Of a stretch of DNA of 64,000 bases, positions 12,367-23,884 are shown piece by piece. The DNA lies in the NCBI GenBank assembly GCA_027405735.1, contig JAPEHQ010000001.1, positions 6,448,001-6,512,000 of the forward strand. The letters are read 5' to 3'. The DNA is from Mucor racemosus (Eukaryota; Mucoromycota; Mucoromycetes; Mucorales; Mucoraceae). Below the pieces are notes generated by a model. That model worked only from the letters and a program-made list of their open reading frames with translations. It had not been told where the DNA came from and searched no databases. A program made the translations under genes and the position numbers. The stretch's first letter is position 1. Every line of letters begins with the position of its first letter.

Positions 12367-14244
12367 TGCATTTTTTAATGGAATGGGGTTTTAGATTACA
12401 TTTGCTTTTATTAATATAGATTATAGACAATACAATTCAATACGTTGTTGATGTAGAGCAATACATGCAAGAGCCAATATACTTACGATTTTCATCATTT
12501 GTAAATAATGTTTATAGCTATAATAATGTTTACAGCAACAATGGTTTTTGTTCGAGCATAAACTTAAATAACACTTACTGTTTATTAGATTTATATGTAA
12601 ACCAAACCTAAGATTATAGATTTTGCTTTATCACGCATAAAATTTAAACAAATTAGCTTTCTTTAAACTTACTATTTTAGTTTACGATTGTCAGTTGTAA
12701 AAGGATTTGTTTTCAGGTATAGTTACGATCATAACTATGTCTATTAGGCAAGACATTAGATCATTATTCTTTTTTGTTTGTATATCATTTAAAATTTTAT
12801 CAATTTTCTGGAATATTTAATGGGTTTGCAGGCAGTTCTAGCTTTTCGTTGAGTAGATATAATTATCATTATTGCCTTCGATTTGATCTGGTAATCATCA
12901 AGAAATACGTCCAATAATACAGTAGTGAATAATGATATTTAATCTTAGAATGCGGCTAAAAAATGACAATATCAGTCTCTAATAACTAATATAGTCTGCT
13001 ACCTATATTAAAAACATTAGTCCCTTATGTTAGCATGCGTATTCAGTTAAAGAAAAGAATACCTGCTTAATAGTCTGATAATATGCCTTATCAAACAGTG
13101 AATATTATATTCTTGGAATAATATAAAACCAAAAAGAAAGAAGAAGCAAAACATGTAGAAAAAGATTTTCAAGGCTTTACATTATTCAGTGTTATTAAAA
13201 CCCTGCTAAATTGCACATTTCAGCGAATGTAAAAGCAGCATTACAGCGTATAAACTATAAAAAACTAAACAAAATAGTAGGCAATATCTGTTACTATCGA
13301 GAAGCACATTTTTCTACCAGAAAAACCGTCTGTCATATCATATATTTATTAAAAAATTACAAAAGCGAACCTACAGAGCGACGCCGTAAATGAGCATAGC
13401 AATAATATCGAACGGCTAAGTCTCTTATACTATGGTATATATCTAAGTTTTAAGTAAAAAAGCGGTTTTTTTTAAACTTTTCTTATATTTAACCACGTAC
13501 GGTCTGAAAATTCAGACTTTGTAGCGGACATTTTTGAGATTCATTTCACCCTTACCAACACTCATGATTTTGATGAAAAAACAGAAAAATCAAATTTTGA
13601 TACCAAAATCGACATTTAAATGTACTACATTATGAGAGAAAATTGTAGCCATAACTAATACGCATTTTATAAAAGCTTAATATTAAATATTAAGTAATGA
13701 AACTTAGTATTTTTGGCCCAAAAACGGTTTTTTGGTTAAAGGATTTTCATATAATATTTTGCAATCAAAATGTTTGTTATTTTTTATTGAGCAGATAGAG
13801 CTCTAAATTCTCTATATGTGTATATTTTTTGTTTTCACAATTGGTAGTATAATTAACTCTAGATTTGCAAAATCAGAAAAAAAAAATTTAAAAAATGTCA
13901 AAATTGATGATCTGAACAAAAATAATTTTCTAAATTAATATTCCGCTTATAAGCTTTGTAAGTCTGAAAAATAAGAGATTTTATAATACTTGAGAACTTT
14001 TTCAAGAATTTACAATGCTGTACCCATTTGATTCAGGCTTATTACTGTAAATATTTATACATACTTTTATCATCACCAACTTTTCTGTAGGTAGATATTA
14101 ATTTCAGACCAAAAAAGCATTGATTATAACGATAATGGAACAAAATGATCAAGCCTTGGACACTTTTTTTGTTCGAGAAAAATATCATAACGCGCCCTAA
14201 AATTAACAGTTTATAATTCATTTTCAAAATTCAAATAAACAATA
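12367..14244 (+). repeat. Long inverted repeat, left arm
   Basis: Reverse-complement match to 16199-18075. A 90-bp stretch compared by eye (around 12485-12560) shows one mismatch, and two short open frames (13211-13393, 14042-14227) recur in the other arm with at most one residue changed. Only the outermost 40-60 bp are clearly diverged. The segment 12945-14062 occurs a third time at 58738-60850. No protein homology was seen; the sequence is non-coding or long dead. Confidence 0.9.
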
Positions 14245-14245
14245 G

Positions 14246-15604
14246 TACCGTGACATTGAAAAAATGTACGCTGAAATAGAATTTTTAATAAACGAGACAG
14301 ATAACATATCGACTTTAATTGCCTTTATTTAAATATTTTACTTAATGAAAACTGCTCCTAATTACAGAATTTTGAAGAGAATCACCACAGATAGCCGTAA
14401 GGAGCTTGAAGCGGTTGAATATGGACGTTTGGTTGGCGCATGAGAGTGGGGAGGAAAGTTTTCTGAGATTGCGCGTTGGTTTGGTGTCACTGAATCAAGA
14501 ATGAGAGATACCATCAATAGGTATGAGGAAACAAGTAGCCCCTTACCAGCAGAGAGACCTGGAAGACCCCCAAAGGTAACAACCACCCAAAAAAATTGTA
14601 TGCGAACATCAATTCGTGGTACACCGATGGATACGTTCAAGAATCACTGGAAGTCAATGAGGGCTGCAGGTATGGACATTTGTTTGGATACTTTCAAGAA
14701 GTATACCAAAGAAATGGGTTTCCAACAGTATGTAATTACTAAAGTGCCTGCCTTGTCACCTCCTCAAATTAAAAAAAGGCTTGAATGGTGTACCAAAAGG
14801 CTCAATTGGACACCTGAACAGTGGGAGAATGTAGTTTGGTCGGATGAGTCAATGTTTCGACTTGGAAAGGGTGCACCAGGTATGAATGTCATCTGAATGC
14901 CTGGAGAAGCATTGTAGGATAGAGATAAAGTGCAAACATTAAAATTCGGAAGATGCTCGCTAATGATGTGGGGATGCTTTCATGCTGGAGCTTTGGGTCC
15001 ATTGGTCATTATGGAAGGGTCAATTGACCAGGACAAATACGTGTCTCTACTCGCAAACCATACAATCCCTTGGCTTGAGGATCAATGCATATTGTATGGT
15101 CATAACCTTAATTATATGCCAAGAGGATGGTGCTCCCATCCATACAGGGACCTATGCAAAGTGGTACAAGTCAAGGAACCAACTGACGATGTTTGACTTT
15201 TGGCCTCCCAATAGTCCTGATTTGAACCCCATCGAGCATATATGGGGTTACCTCAAACTTCGTGTCAATAAACGTACAATCAATGTTACTAATGCAGTAC
15301 AGTTTGAAAGCATTATTAGAGACGAATGGTCGAAGATTAGCAAATCTTATCTTCGAGCCTTAGTTGCTTCAATGCCAGCAAGATGTACTGCTGTAATTGC
15401 AGCTAGAGGGAAACATACGAAATATTAATTTTTTTGCTTCAAATTTCAGACATTCATAATAAATAGTATTCTTTATTAGCATGTATAATTTGAAGTGATT
15501 TATTCATAATGAATAGTCGATAGAAAAGGTTATTTGTAAAATGTATATATTGAAATTCCAAAAATAGAAATTTTTTCAGCGTATATTTTTTCAGTGTCAC
15601 TGTA
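14246..15604 (+). mobile_element. Tc1/mariner transposon, complete ends, inactivated
   Basis: Inverted termini starting TACCGTGACATTGAAAAA at 14246 and, on the other strand, TACAGTGACACTGAAAAA from 15604, each with a second block containing TACGCTGAAA. Both ends carry TA, the target duplication of the superfamily. Length is about 1.36 kb, usual for a single-gene Tc1 element. It lies at the centre of the long inverted repeat, at the inner edge of the left arm. It encodes one broken transposase (14345-15428). Confidence 0.9.
14345..15428 (+). pseudogene. Tc1/mariner transposase, inactivated by stops and frameshifts
   Basis: N-terminal helix-turn-helix region (SEIARWFGVTESRMRDT), GRPPK linker, then the DDE catalytic domain. 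The first acidic residue is in VVWSDESMF (about 14841), the second in QEDGAPIH (about 15127) and the third in SPDLNPIEHIW (about 15230). Defects: TGA at 14441-14443 where the 8.2-kb copy has tryptophan, another TGA near 14894, and at least two frame changes between 14890 and 15130. The last two acidic residues are separated by 35 residues in an uninterrupted frame, compared with 34 in classical Tc1. It cannot make active protein as it stands. Confidence 0.9.
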
Positions 15605-16198
15605 TGTATATGCATATCAGTGCTAAAGGCTTGACCCAACCTCACCTTGAGTATAATATTGTGTGTGAGAAAGAAAAAGTTATTTGCAAGACACTAAGGA
15701 CAAACTAGACTTCCCATGGACATAATGATCAGCACAGATGGGTAGAATAAAACCTTTTGTGCAAATCAGTCAGCCCAGATGAGCCAAGTAATGAGATCAA
15801 GGTTTTTTAGTCAATTTACTAAAGTATATCGATCATAATGTAATTAAAAACAAAGATAATTTGAATGATTTAAAATATATGTGAGTTACTCTGATTCAAC
15901 AGAATTGCCTTATTGACGAAAAATATTAATTTGAAATTTGGGGTTTGAAAGAGTTCTGCCCATGTTCTTCTTTCGGGGACCAAATGGGAATAATGACAAT
16001 AACCTGTTTGGCAATACTAAAAGTGTTTATGTCTTTGCAAATTTCTGTTTGTAACACACAAAATCTACTGATTTAGAATCATTTTTCTTTTCTCTTCCCT
16101 ATTCTTTCCTCAGCTCTTTTGTGTTTAAAACTACAACAGAAAAGACCAGTATTATTTATAAACTGAAATCAAGTAGCAGATACAAGTACGTGTTTTTC
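15605..16198. other. Unique spacer inside the inverted repeat
   Basis: About 590 bp between the mariner right end and the right arm. No open frame, repeat match or RNA gene was recognised. It has no counterpart beside the left arm. Confidence 0.4.
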
Positions 16199-18075
16199 CT
16201 ATTATTATTGTTTATTTGGAAATGAATTATAAACTGTTAATTTTAGGGCGCGTTATGATATTTTTCTCGAACAAAAAAAGTGTCCAAGGCTTGATCATTT
16301 TGTTCCATTATCGTTATAATCAATGCTTTTTTGGTCTGAAATTAATATCTACCTACAGAAAAGTTGGTGATGATAAAAGTATGTATAAATATTTACAGTA
16401 ATAAGCCTGAATCAAATGGGTACAGCATTGTAAATTCTTGAAAAAGTTCTCAAGTATTATAAAATCTCTTATTTTTCAGACTTACAAAGCTTATAAGCGG
16501 AATATTAATTTAGAAAATTATTTTTGTTCAGATCATCAATTTTGACATTTTTTAAATTTTTTTTTTCTGATTTTGCAAATCTAGAGTTAATTATACTACC
16601 AATTGTGAAAACAAAAAATATACACATATAGAGAATTTAGAGCTCTATCTGCTCAATAAAAAATAACAAACATTTTGATTGCAAAATATTATATGAAAAT
16701 CCTTTAACCAAAAAACCGTTTTTGGGCCAAAAATACTAAGTTTCATTACTTAATATTTAATATTAAGCTTTTATAAAATGCGTATTAGTTATGGCTACAA
16801 TTTTCTCTCATAATGTAGTACATTTAAATGTCGATTTTGGTATCAAAATTTGATTTTTCTGTTTTTTCATCAAAATCATGAGTGTTGGTAAGGGTGAAAT
16901 GAATCTCAAAAATGTCCGCTACAAAGTCTGAATTTTCAGACCGTACGTGGTTAAATATAAGAAAAGTTTAAAAAAAACCGCTTTTTTACTTAAAACTTAG
17001 ATATATACCATAGTATAAGAGACTTAGCCGTTCGATATTATTGCTATGCTCATTTACGGCGTCGCTCTGTAGGTTCGCTTTTGTAATTTTTTAATAAATA
17101 TATGATATGACAGACGGTTTTTCTGGTAGAAAAATGTGCTTCTCGATAGTAACAGATATTGCCTACTATTTTGTTTAGTTTTTTATAGTTTATACGCTGT
17201 AATGCTGCTTTTACATTCGCTGAAATGTGCAATTTAGCAGGGTTTTAATAACACTGAATAATGTAAAGCCTTGAAAATCTTTTTCTACATGTTTTGCTTC
17301 TTCTTTCTTTTTGGTTTTATATTATTCCAAGAATATAATATTCACTGTTTGATAAGGCATATTATCAGACTATTAAGCAGGTATTCTTTTCTTTAACTGA
17401 ATACGCATGCTAACATAAGGGACTAATGTTTTTAATATAGGTAGCAGACTATATTAGTTATTAGAGACTGATATTGTCATTTTTTAGCCGCATTCTAAGA
17501 TTAAATATCATTATTCACTACTGTATTATTGGACGTATTTCTTGATGATTACCAGATCAAATCGAAGGCAATAATGATAATTATATCTACTCAACGAAAA
17601 GCTAGAACTGCCTGCAAACCCATTAAATATTCCAGAAAATTGATAAAATTTTAAATGATATACAAACAAAAAAGAATAATGATCTAATGTCTTGCCTAAT
17701 AGACATAGTTATGATCGTAACTATACCTGAAAACAAATCCTTTTACAACTGACAATCGTAAACTAAAATAGTAAGTTTAAAGAAAGCTAATTTGTTTGAA
17801 TTTTATGCGTGATAAAGCAAAATCTATAATCTTAGGTTTGGTTTACATATAAATCTAATAAACAGTAAGTGTTATTTAAGTTTATGCTCGAACAAAAACC
17901 ATTGTTGCTGTAAACATTATTATAGCTATAAACATTATTTACAAATGGTGAAAATCGTAAGTATATTGGCTCTTGCATGTATTGCTCTACATCAACAACG
18001 TATTGAATTGTATTGTCTATAATCTATATTAATAAAAGCAAACGTAATTTAAAAACCTATTCCAGTAAAAAATGG
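16199..18075 (-). repeat. Long inverted repeat, right arm
   Basis: Reverse complement of 12367-14244. The sequence shared with the third copy at 58738 corresponds to about 16382-17500 here. Identity to the left arm is much higher than to the third copy, so the two arms arose recently or are kept alike by gene conversion. Confidence 0.9.
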
Positions 18076-19461
18076 AGTGAAATTTGGAGGACGGCACGAT
18101 GCTTATATACAAATCAATTTGTGCCCATACAATTAGCTCATTATTATGCTCATGGTCAGATTTTATTATTATGCGCAAATAGGGGTAATGATATGCTTAT
18201 GGGCAATTCTACTGTTATGTACACACAGGATTAATGTCATGCACATGTACAGAACCTATAATTCTGCACATACAGGCTTAGCGTTGTGCTCGTGTGCAGT
18301 TTCTTTTGTTGTTGTGTCCATGTAGATCTTGTTATCTTTTAACCATATTCAGTGGGCACAACAGCTCAGGCTCTAGAGTGTAGCCCATCTGGACACAACG
18401 TAATCATCTTGTGCAGCATAGGTCGGCCGTAGCCAGACAAAATATTGGTCTGTGAAGAGCAGATAATGAAGAATAATGGCTTGCTCGAAGTTAGCACTGG
18501 TGCATTTTATGAAGAGGTTATTTGTCACGGCTGTAAATGCTACCTTTACCTAGAAATTGATACTTATTAGAGTATATGATTCTTAAATATTAATTTGAAC
18601 AATAAAATAAGTAGTAGTTGAATTATAGGTTATACATACACAACATATATAATTTTAATCGGCATAATCCAACTGAATTTATGGCTTACAATGATAAAAA
18701 TGACGCGGTGGCTGTACTAGTAAGCACATCAGAGGTGCATGCTGGCAAATCAAGGTAGTAAAATAATATGTATTGACTACAATGCTATACCAGAAAATGT
18801 ATATTATGTATGTAGGATATCAATGTTGATAAATTTTGAATGTGAAATATAACCGACTAATCTCGACGGATAGTTTAAATTACTGTGTATAAATGCCTGT
18901 TGTCTGGCATTCGAGTTTATATAGTATAACAAAATATTATGTCAACCTTGTTAATTGTATGCAATTTTATGGGATAGTAGTAAATGTCAATTTTCATCAA
19001 GTATTGTAGTACATCCTCAAGGATAGTGTGAAGATTCATTTTCACTGTAATTTTTAGCTATTAATGGACATGATACTGTACTTTAAAAGTATATATAGAG
19101 AACATGAACGCATGTGAGCTCTTGTTTGTCTACTTTGCATCACTGTAAAATGCGATTAGATGGCGGTAATAAACATTAACTTGCACAATTTAATTGTATG
19201 TATTCCATGGTTTGTGAATGGTTTATGATGATTCAATATTATTATTTTTTTGTTTGTAAAGGAGACAACATGAAAATAATAAAATGTATGTATATCATGA
19301 TGATACTATACTTGAATTGCAAATGACAGTATAAAATCTAAAATGCCATGAATTTATGCAAATTATAAGTTGACATTGCATCCTGAATCAAATGTTCTGT
19401 GGTTAAGATACAATATGATCTCCATTTCATCTGGTATTGAATTAAGATAAATTACTTAATT
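18076..19461. other. AT-rich region without recognised gene
   Basis: No open frame with recognisable homology. Around 18110-18350 there are loosely repeated GTGC/GCAC-rich phrases with no clear period. Near 19090-19190 a TATATATAG box followed about 70 bp later by AATAAAC resembles an LTR promoter/polyadenylation pair, but no ends were found. Confidence 0.3.
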
Positions 19462-19763
19462 TGGAGTTGACAACTCCTATTATTCATGAAAAGATAGCAT
19501 CATTCCTGGAAGAGATATGGAAACTGGAACAGCATTCCTTATGAGATATGGAACCATCACTAACAGTTTAGATAATAGAAAATAACAGCACTTGTAATAG
19601 GAATGAATACCGAAATTAGAATAGATTTGAAATGTATATATAAAGAGGAGCTCAGGACAAAATAATAGAGATCTTCAGTTTATTCTTAAAGTTAATAAAG
19701 ATTACTATATTCTAGTTGACTTACTACCGTTTTTTATATTTTTTTATTAGCTATTATATCAGC
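19462..19763 (+). mobile_element. Candidate solo LTR (about 302 bp)
   Basis: Starts TGGAGTTGACAACTCC, which contains a perfect inverted repeat, and is flanked on both sides by TAATT (19457-19461, 19764-19768), a 5-bp duplication as left by LTR retrotransposons. It holds TATATATAAAGAGG and, downstream, AATAAAG. It ends CAGC rather than the usual CA, so the right border or the class is uncertain. Confidence 0.45.
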
Positions 19764-20271
19764 TAATTCACACGTTCCAAGATCTAAACAAGGATCTCAC
19801 GCGTGACCTTTTTAAATGAGGGAGATTGCAAGGTATACCTTTCATCCTTCCTTTTTCTAGCTTGGGGGGCTCTCACTAGCATGTTTCCTTAGCGATTATC
19901 TTGTATATGTAATATTTCGCTACAGACTGTATATGTCATTTGTATAATTGATTGCACCGTGATTAAGGATGCTATCATTTACACGATATGTATGGTTCAA
20001 AAAGGTATTTCATATTTTTAGCATGCGTTTGTTATTGTGTTCAATTGAAGCATTGGTTTACTATTGTCGTTCATATTTCAAGTGACATTATATTTTATGA
20101 GCAACACTTGGAAATTAGGTTATTTTATTATTGTCAAGCGTTTTTAGTATGTAATTTCATTGCAAGTTGGATCTATCTTGTGAATGCAGAAAATGAGAAC
20201 CTCATATTCAATTTAAATGCTTAATCCTTCCAACAAATTTTAATAGATTAATTTTTTACCAATGTTAAGCC

Positions 20272-20775
20272 TGAGAGTTATATGTAGATAACATTTATTT
20301 TCAATACAATAAAATGCAGACTAGAAGTGATTATATCACGGAGAATCTAGGGTCTTTATTATTAAGTTAAAAAAGGAAGCCAGGAGCCATCAGGTTTTGG
20401 ATTCTAAAAGTATTTATACCATTTCAATTCCGTTTGGATGTCAGATTCAATATGGGGTTGAAATGAGATTTAATGTAATGAGTCAAACATTTTAGTTTCA
20501 TTCATGCAAAACCTTGTCTCACTCCTTATATAAATACTACAAGGAAATTATTACATGATCCCTTGTAGATTTATCTGTCTTGTTACACTCCCTTTACTTT
20601 TATTTATTCACTAATAAATATCTAATTTACAAATAAGAACACCAACCTTCATCAATCCAGTGATCACCAATTTATAATAGCAAGAATAGTATCTATAAGC
20701 ATATTATTCACCTTTGTTGTTAGTCCAAAATAACATATCATTACATTTAACGTAAATAATAGGTAAAAACCTACA
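20272..20775 (+). mobile_element. Insertion with TG..CA ends and 5-bp duplication (outer element of a nest)
   Basis: Begins TGAGAGTTAT and ends CCTACA, flanked by AAGCC at 20267-20271 and 20776-20780. Duplication copy 1 (near 9763) shows the uninterrupted site. Without the inner LTR-A and its duplication, the element is only about 227 bp. The TG..CA ends and 5-bp target duplication fit a short solo LTR; no second copy was seen. Confidence 0.65.
20474..20745 (+). mobile_element. Solo LTR family A, nested (272 bp)
   Basis: Starts TGTAATGAGTC, ends ATATCATTACA and is flanked by TTTAA at 20469-20473 and 20746-20750. It contains TTATATAAATAC and AATAAATATC, plausible TATA box and polyadenylation signal. 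A second copy of exactly the same length lies at 58814-59085 in reverse orientation with its own 5-bp duplication. It inserted into the outer element at 20272-20775 and is therefore younger than it. Confidence 0.88.
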
Positions 20776-22203
20776 AAGCCAGTGAATTTATAATCTGGTA
20801 TTATTAACTCTTCTATTTTCAAATAAATGTCAATAGTCTATAGAGGGAGAGTACATCTTTTTTGAAAATTTGATGAAACCCGACTCAATATTGGGCTAGC
20901 AGAAAATTTGAAAATCGTTTGAAAATCGCCTGAAAATTATCTAAAGCCTACTTGACGACTGTTGTCTTTCAAGGATATTAAACAACCATTTTTGGAGCCA
21001 ATTCTATTTCTAATTTATGTTGAAATGTAATTCTTATAAAATTCTTTTAAACCAAGGCCTAGACGCTCTTAGTTCTTTTTTTTATCATTAGTTTTTCTAA
21101 TAATAAGCCTATAATCTTCATGATAAATATTACTAGTCATTGTTACTATTATTATTATTTATATAAATAAAATTGTATGTATCCATAAACTCTTAAGGGT
21201 AATACCAATGTATACCAGGTATCTAAATTTATAAATTGATAAGCAACACATTTTTGCAAAATTTATTTTGCTCTTACTACTTTGAAACTTTCAAACAACT
21301 GGGGGATCAAGACATTTATCAGAGTATTAGAGAAATATATACAGCAAGCTTAAAGACTAAATAATTATAGATTACTTTATTTCAATATGAAGATAATACT
21401 TTAACAGAATATTTATTAACTTACGCAGATAGCATTTATATGATTTGGCTAGTAGCACAAATCAAGTAAATCAGTTGCTGTACGTATAAAACAATACAAA
21501 CTAATCACCCACTGGATATTTTTTGAAGAAAGTAAATCAAAAATCAACTATGTCCCGCGTTAGTTTTTAACATAGCAAAAAACTTGTTACTAAACATGTA
21601 TCGTAATTACTGTATAATAATATAGGACTTTATGAACAAAATATCTTCATAAATGAGATGAAGACAACCTAATAAAATGGTGTAAGAATTATAAAAGTAG
21701 AACTACTATCATATGTACTTTTCTCAGTTCTGACAAATTAAAAAGATTTAAACTAAAAAAAAATTAGGTTCACAGAATTTTTTTTTTGGATCATCTACAG
21801 TATAAACCCCTGAGTGTGGTTTTAGAAAAAACGTATTTTTTTTATTATAAATTAAATATGCAATCCATATTTTTGCCAACGGTCACTCTTCCAAAAAAAT
21901 GTCGAACAATCTCCGGACGCGGCAATCTAATAATATCTCCAAACTGTAAATTTCTAAAAAAAAATCGCCGGACAGTCCGGACGCGGCTGTTTAAATATCT
22001 CAAGCAGCTGTGATGAGATACAGGTATTGGAATTTCATACAAAAATTAAGGTTATACTATATAACTAATTATTCAAAGACTTGTTTTATGGAAAGTATAA
22101 AGTAAAACATACTATATTATTAGCGACTAATAACGGGGTTTAAGTTGGAAAGTATACGATGGTACAACCGGATTCGAAAAAAAGTTTACAAAATCAAAAA
22201 TTG

Positions 22204-22399
22204 TAAAGGATTTAATTATAAAAATAAAATATATAATATGATGCTATTCATTTAATTTCAAAATATACTGTATTATCCTTCTTTGTATTCAAAATTCAAA
22301 TACATGTTGGTATTTTTCCTTCAAAAAAAAAAAAAGATTTCCTTATAAACAGTTTTTATGTTTTTTTAAAAAAGGAAACAGGTACTTTGGAATGTCAGA
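22204..22399. other. AT-rich spacer
   Basis: Short low-complexity stretch with an A run at 22325-22336. No gene or repeat match was recognised. Confidence 0.3.
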
Positions 22400-22929
22400 G
22401 AGAATTTTGTATGCCACCAAGTACCATATTTTATCACCTTCTACAGTATTAATACATTTTACAATCTATTGACTACGACATGTATTGAAGTGCAAAGACT
22501 TGATACCCGATATAAGAAATTCCTAGCGTACTAAGTTTATCCAACAATTAGCAAGAACGCTTGCACCACAATTATGACACCATATTATTTCATCCCAGCG
22601 GTTAATCAATCAAGTAGCTCTCAAATCAACATCCAATCACATTTAGCGCAGCATTGAAACAAGGCAACTCACAAGCTCTACAATCACGATTAAATTATGA
22701 TTGATCCATTTTAATCCATAGTAGATTACTATCAAACAGATATAATGGGTTAATAGTGCTTTACATTACATCTCAGGGTCTCAATGTCAAAACAATATAA
22801 AATACCATATTTTCTAAATAAACAATATCTTGTTTTTATTATACAGTTGAAGAACCAATTCATCGCTCATTCTCTTTTAATTGTATTCTTTTTTTAAGTA
22901 TTATTTATCAAGCCTGAAAATATACGACA
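22400..22929 (-). mobile_element. Solo LTR family C, reverse orientation
   Basis: Read on the minus strand it starts TGTCGTATATTTTCAGG at 22929 and matches the 61697-62225 copy to its end near 22400. Flanks GAGAA and GAAAA suggest a degenerate 5-bp duplication; the left border is accurate to about 5 bp. Confidence 0.75.
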
Positions 22930-23153
22930 GAAAATTTCATTTTTTAAAAATTTACCCAGAAGCAAGCAAATTTTTTATTATTTTTTGACTGCTTACAGCA
23001 TTTACTCTTCCACTAAAAAAAATATGGATGTATTACCTGCAGGGAAAACGAGGTAATACGCACTTTAGTTACAGTGGTGAGCAGGGAGCCTAGCAGTTGC
23101 AAGTAAAGATAAAAAACCTTCAGTAACTACACACCTACCAAAATTGTCATAAC
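22930..23153. other. Spacer before the LTR-like block
   Basis: No gene was recognised. GTATTACCTGCAGGGAAAAC and nearby GAGGTAATACGC form a small inverted repeat (GTATTACC / GGTAATAC). Confidence 0.3.
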
Positions 23154-23774
23154 TGTTATATACCTATAGCCGAAGGCTATAAGGTATTTTTATTTTAGTT
23201 ATGTTTTATATGTTTTGTAATGATTCACATTACATGATGTTTCAACAACAACTGCATGAATTAGTTTCAGTTGCATAATTCATATAAATATGTAAATGTT
23301 AAATCAGATATTAAACATTAATGCAAATATCTGTTTCCTTCCTTCATTAATAATTTTAATCAAATAAACTTATTATCACAACCATAACTGATCTATTACT
23401 TAATACTACTTGTCAAATATTAATCACACTTAATGCATAGTAAATATTGACCAAAGAAATAGTCAACTACAATTAGTAATACCAACAACGTCCACCTCTA
23501 GTACTTCTTTCTTAATAGACTCGATCTATTACAAGATCATAGTACTTATTACATGTTTAGTCTGTAAGGAACAACTATTAATAAACGTAGTAGTAATAGA
23601 TTTATATTAGAAAGAAGTTAAGTTTATTATTGAAGTATATAACATGAGCTTATATACTCATAACTAGTAATGACTAAATACCGAACAGATCTATCGAACC
23701 GAACAGGTCGGAATGCACGTGATCATATCACGTGAACTTAATATATTTACAATTACTACTTATCAAAAATAACA
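23154..23774 (-). mobile_element. LTR-like block ending 18 bp upstream of tRNA-Ser
   Basis: Read on the minus strand it begins TGTTATTTTTGATAAG at 23774 and ends TATATAACA at 23154, so its ends form TGTTAT/ATAACA. It contains GAGTATATAAGC and AATAATAAAC in that orientation, as an LTR promoter and polyadenylation site would. A 19-nt palindrome CACGTGATCATATCACGTG lies at 23716-23734 and a hairpin TATAGCCGAAGGCTATA at 23165-23181. No 5-bp duplication was found (ATAAC compared with ATTGA), so the left border or the class remains uncertain. Confidence 0.5.
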
Positions 23775-23792
23775 ATTGACAAAATACAAGAA

Positions 23793-23874
23793 GTCGCTTT
23801 GTCCGAGTGGTTAAGGAGTATGACTAGAAATCATATACGCTCTGCGTGCGCAGGTTCAAATCCTGCAGGCGACG
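23793..23874 (+). tRNA. tRNA-Ser (anticodon AGA)
   Basis: An 82-nt type II tRNA folds completely: acceptor GTCGCTT/AGGCGAC, D stem TCC/GGA with loop GAGTGGTTAA, anticodon stem TATGA/TCATA with loop CTAGAAA (anticodon AGA), variable stem ACGC/GCGT, T stem GCAGG/CCTGC with loop TTCAAAT and discriminator G. There is no intron. The A box (GTCCGAGTGGTTAAGGA region) and B box (GGTTCAAATCC) are intact, so the gene looks functional. Confidence 0.97.
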
Positions 23875-23879
23875 ATATC

Positions 23880-23884
23880 TTTTT
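23880..23884 (+). terminator. Pol III terminator (T5)
   Basis: A run of five T residues six bases after the tRNA-Ser 3' end, the normal RNA polymerase III stop. Confidence 0.8.

Larger units (their letters stand above)
20165..22203 (+). repeat. Direct duplication, copy 2
   Basis: Same orientation as 9640-11543. It carries its own nested insertion at 20272-20775, while the two insertions of copy 1 are missing, so the pair documents at least three later events. The tandem pair CGGACGCGGC / CGGACAGTCCGGACGCGGC units lies at 21900-22012. No gene was recognised. Confidence 0.8.

Noticed and set aside
13211..17232. Identical 60- and 61-residue frames in both inverted-repeat arms
   Set aside because: Identity follows from arm identity; the third copy at 58.7-60.8 kb breaks both frames.
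18013..18234. 73-residue frame with ARCLYTNQFVPIQLAHYYAHG
   Set aside because: Starts inside the repeat arm and ends in unique AT-rich sequence; no homology recognised.
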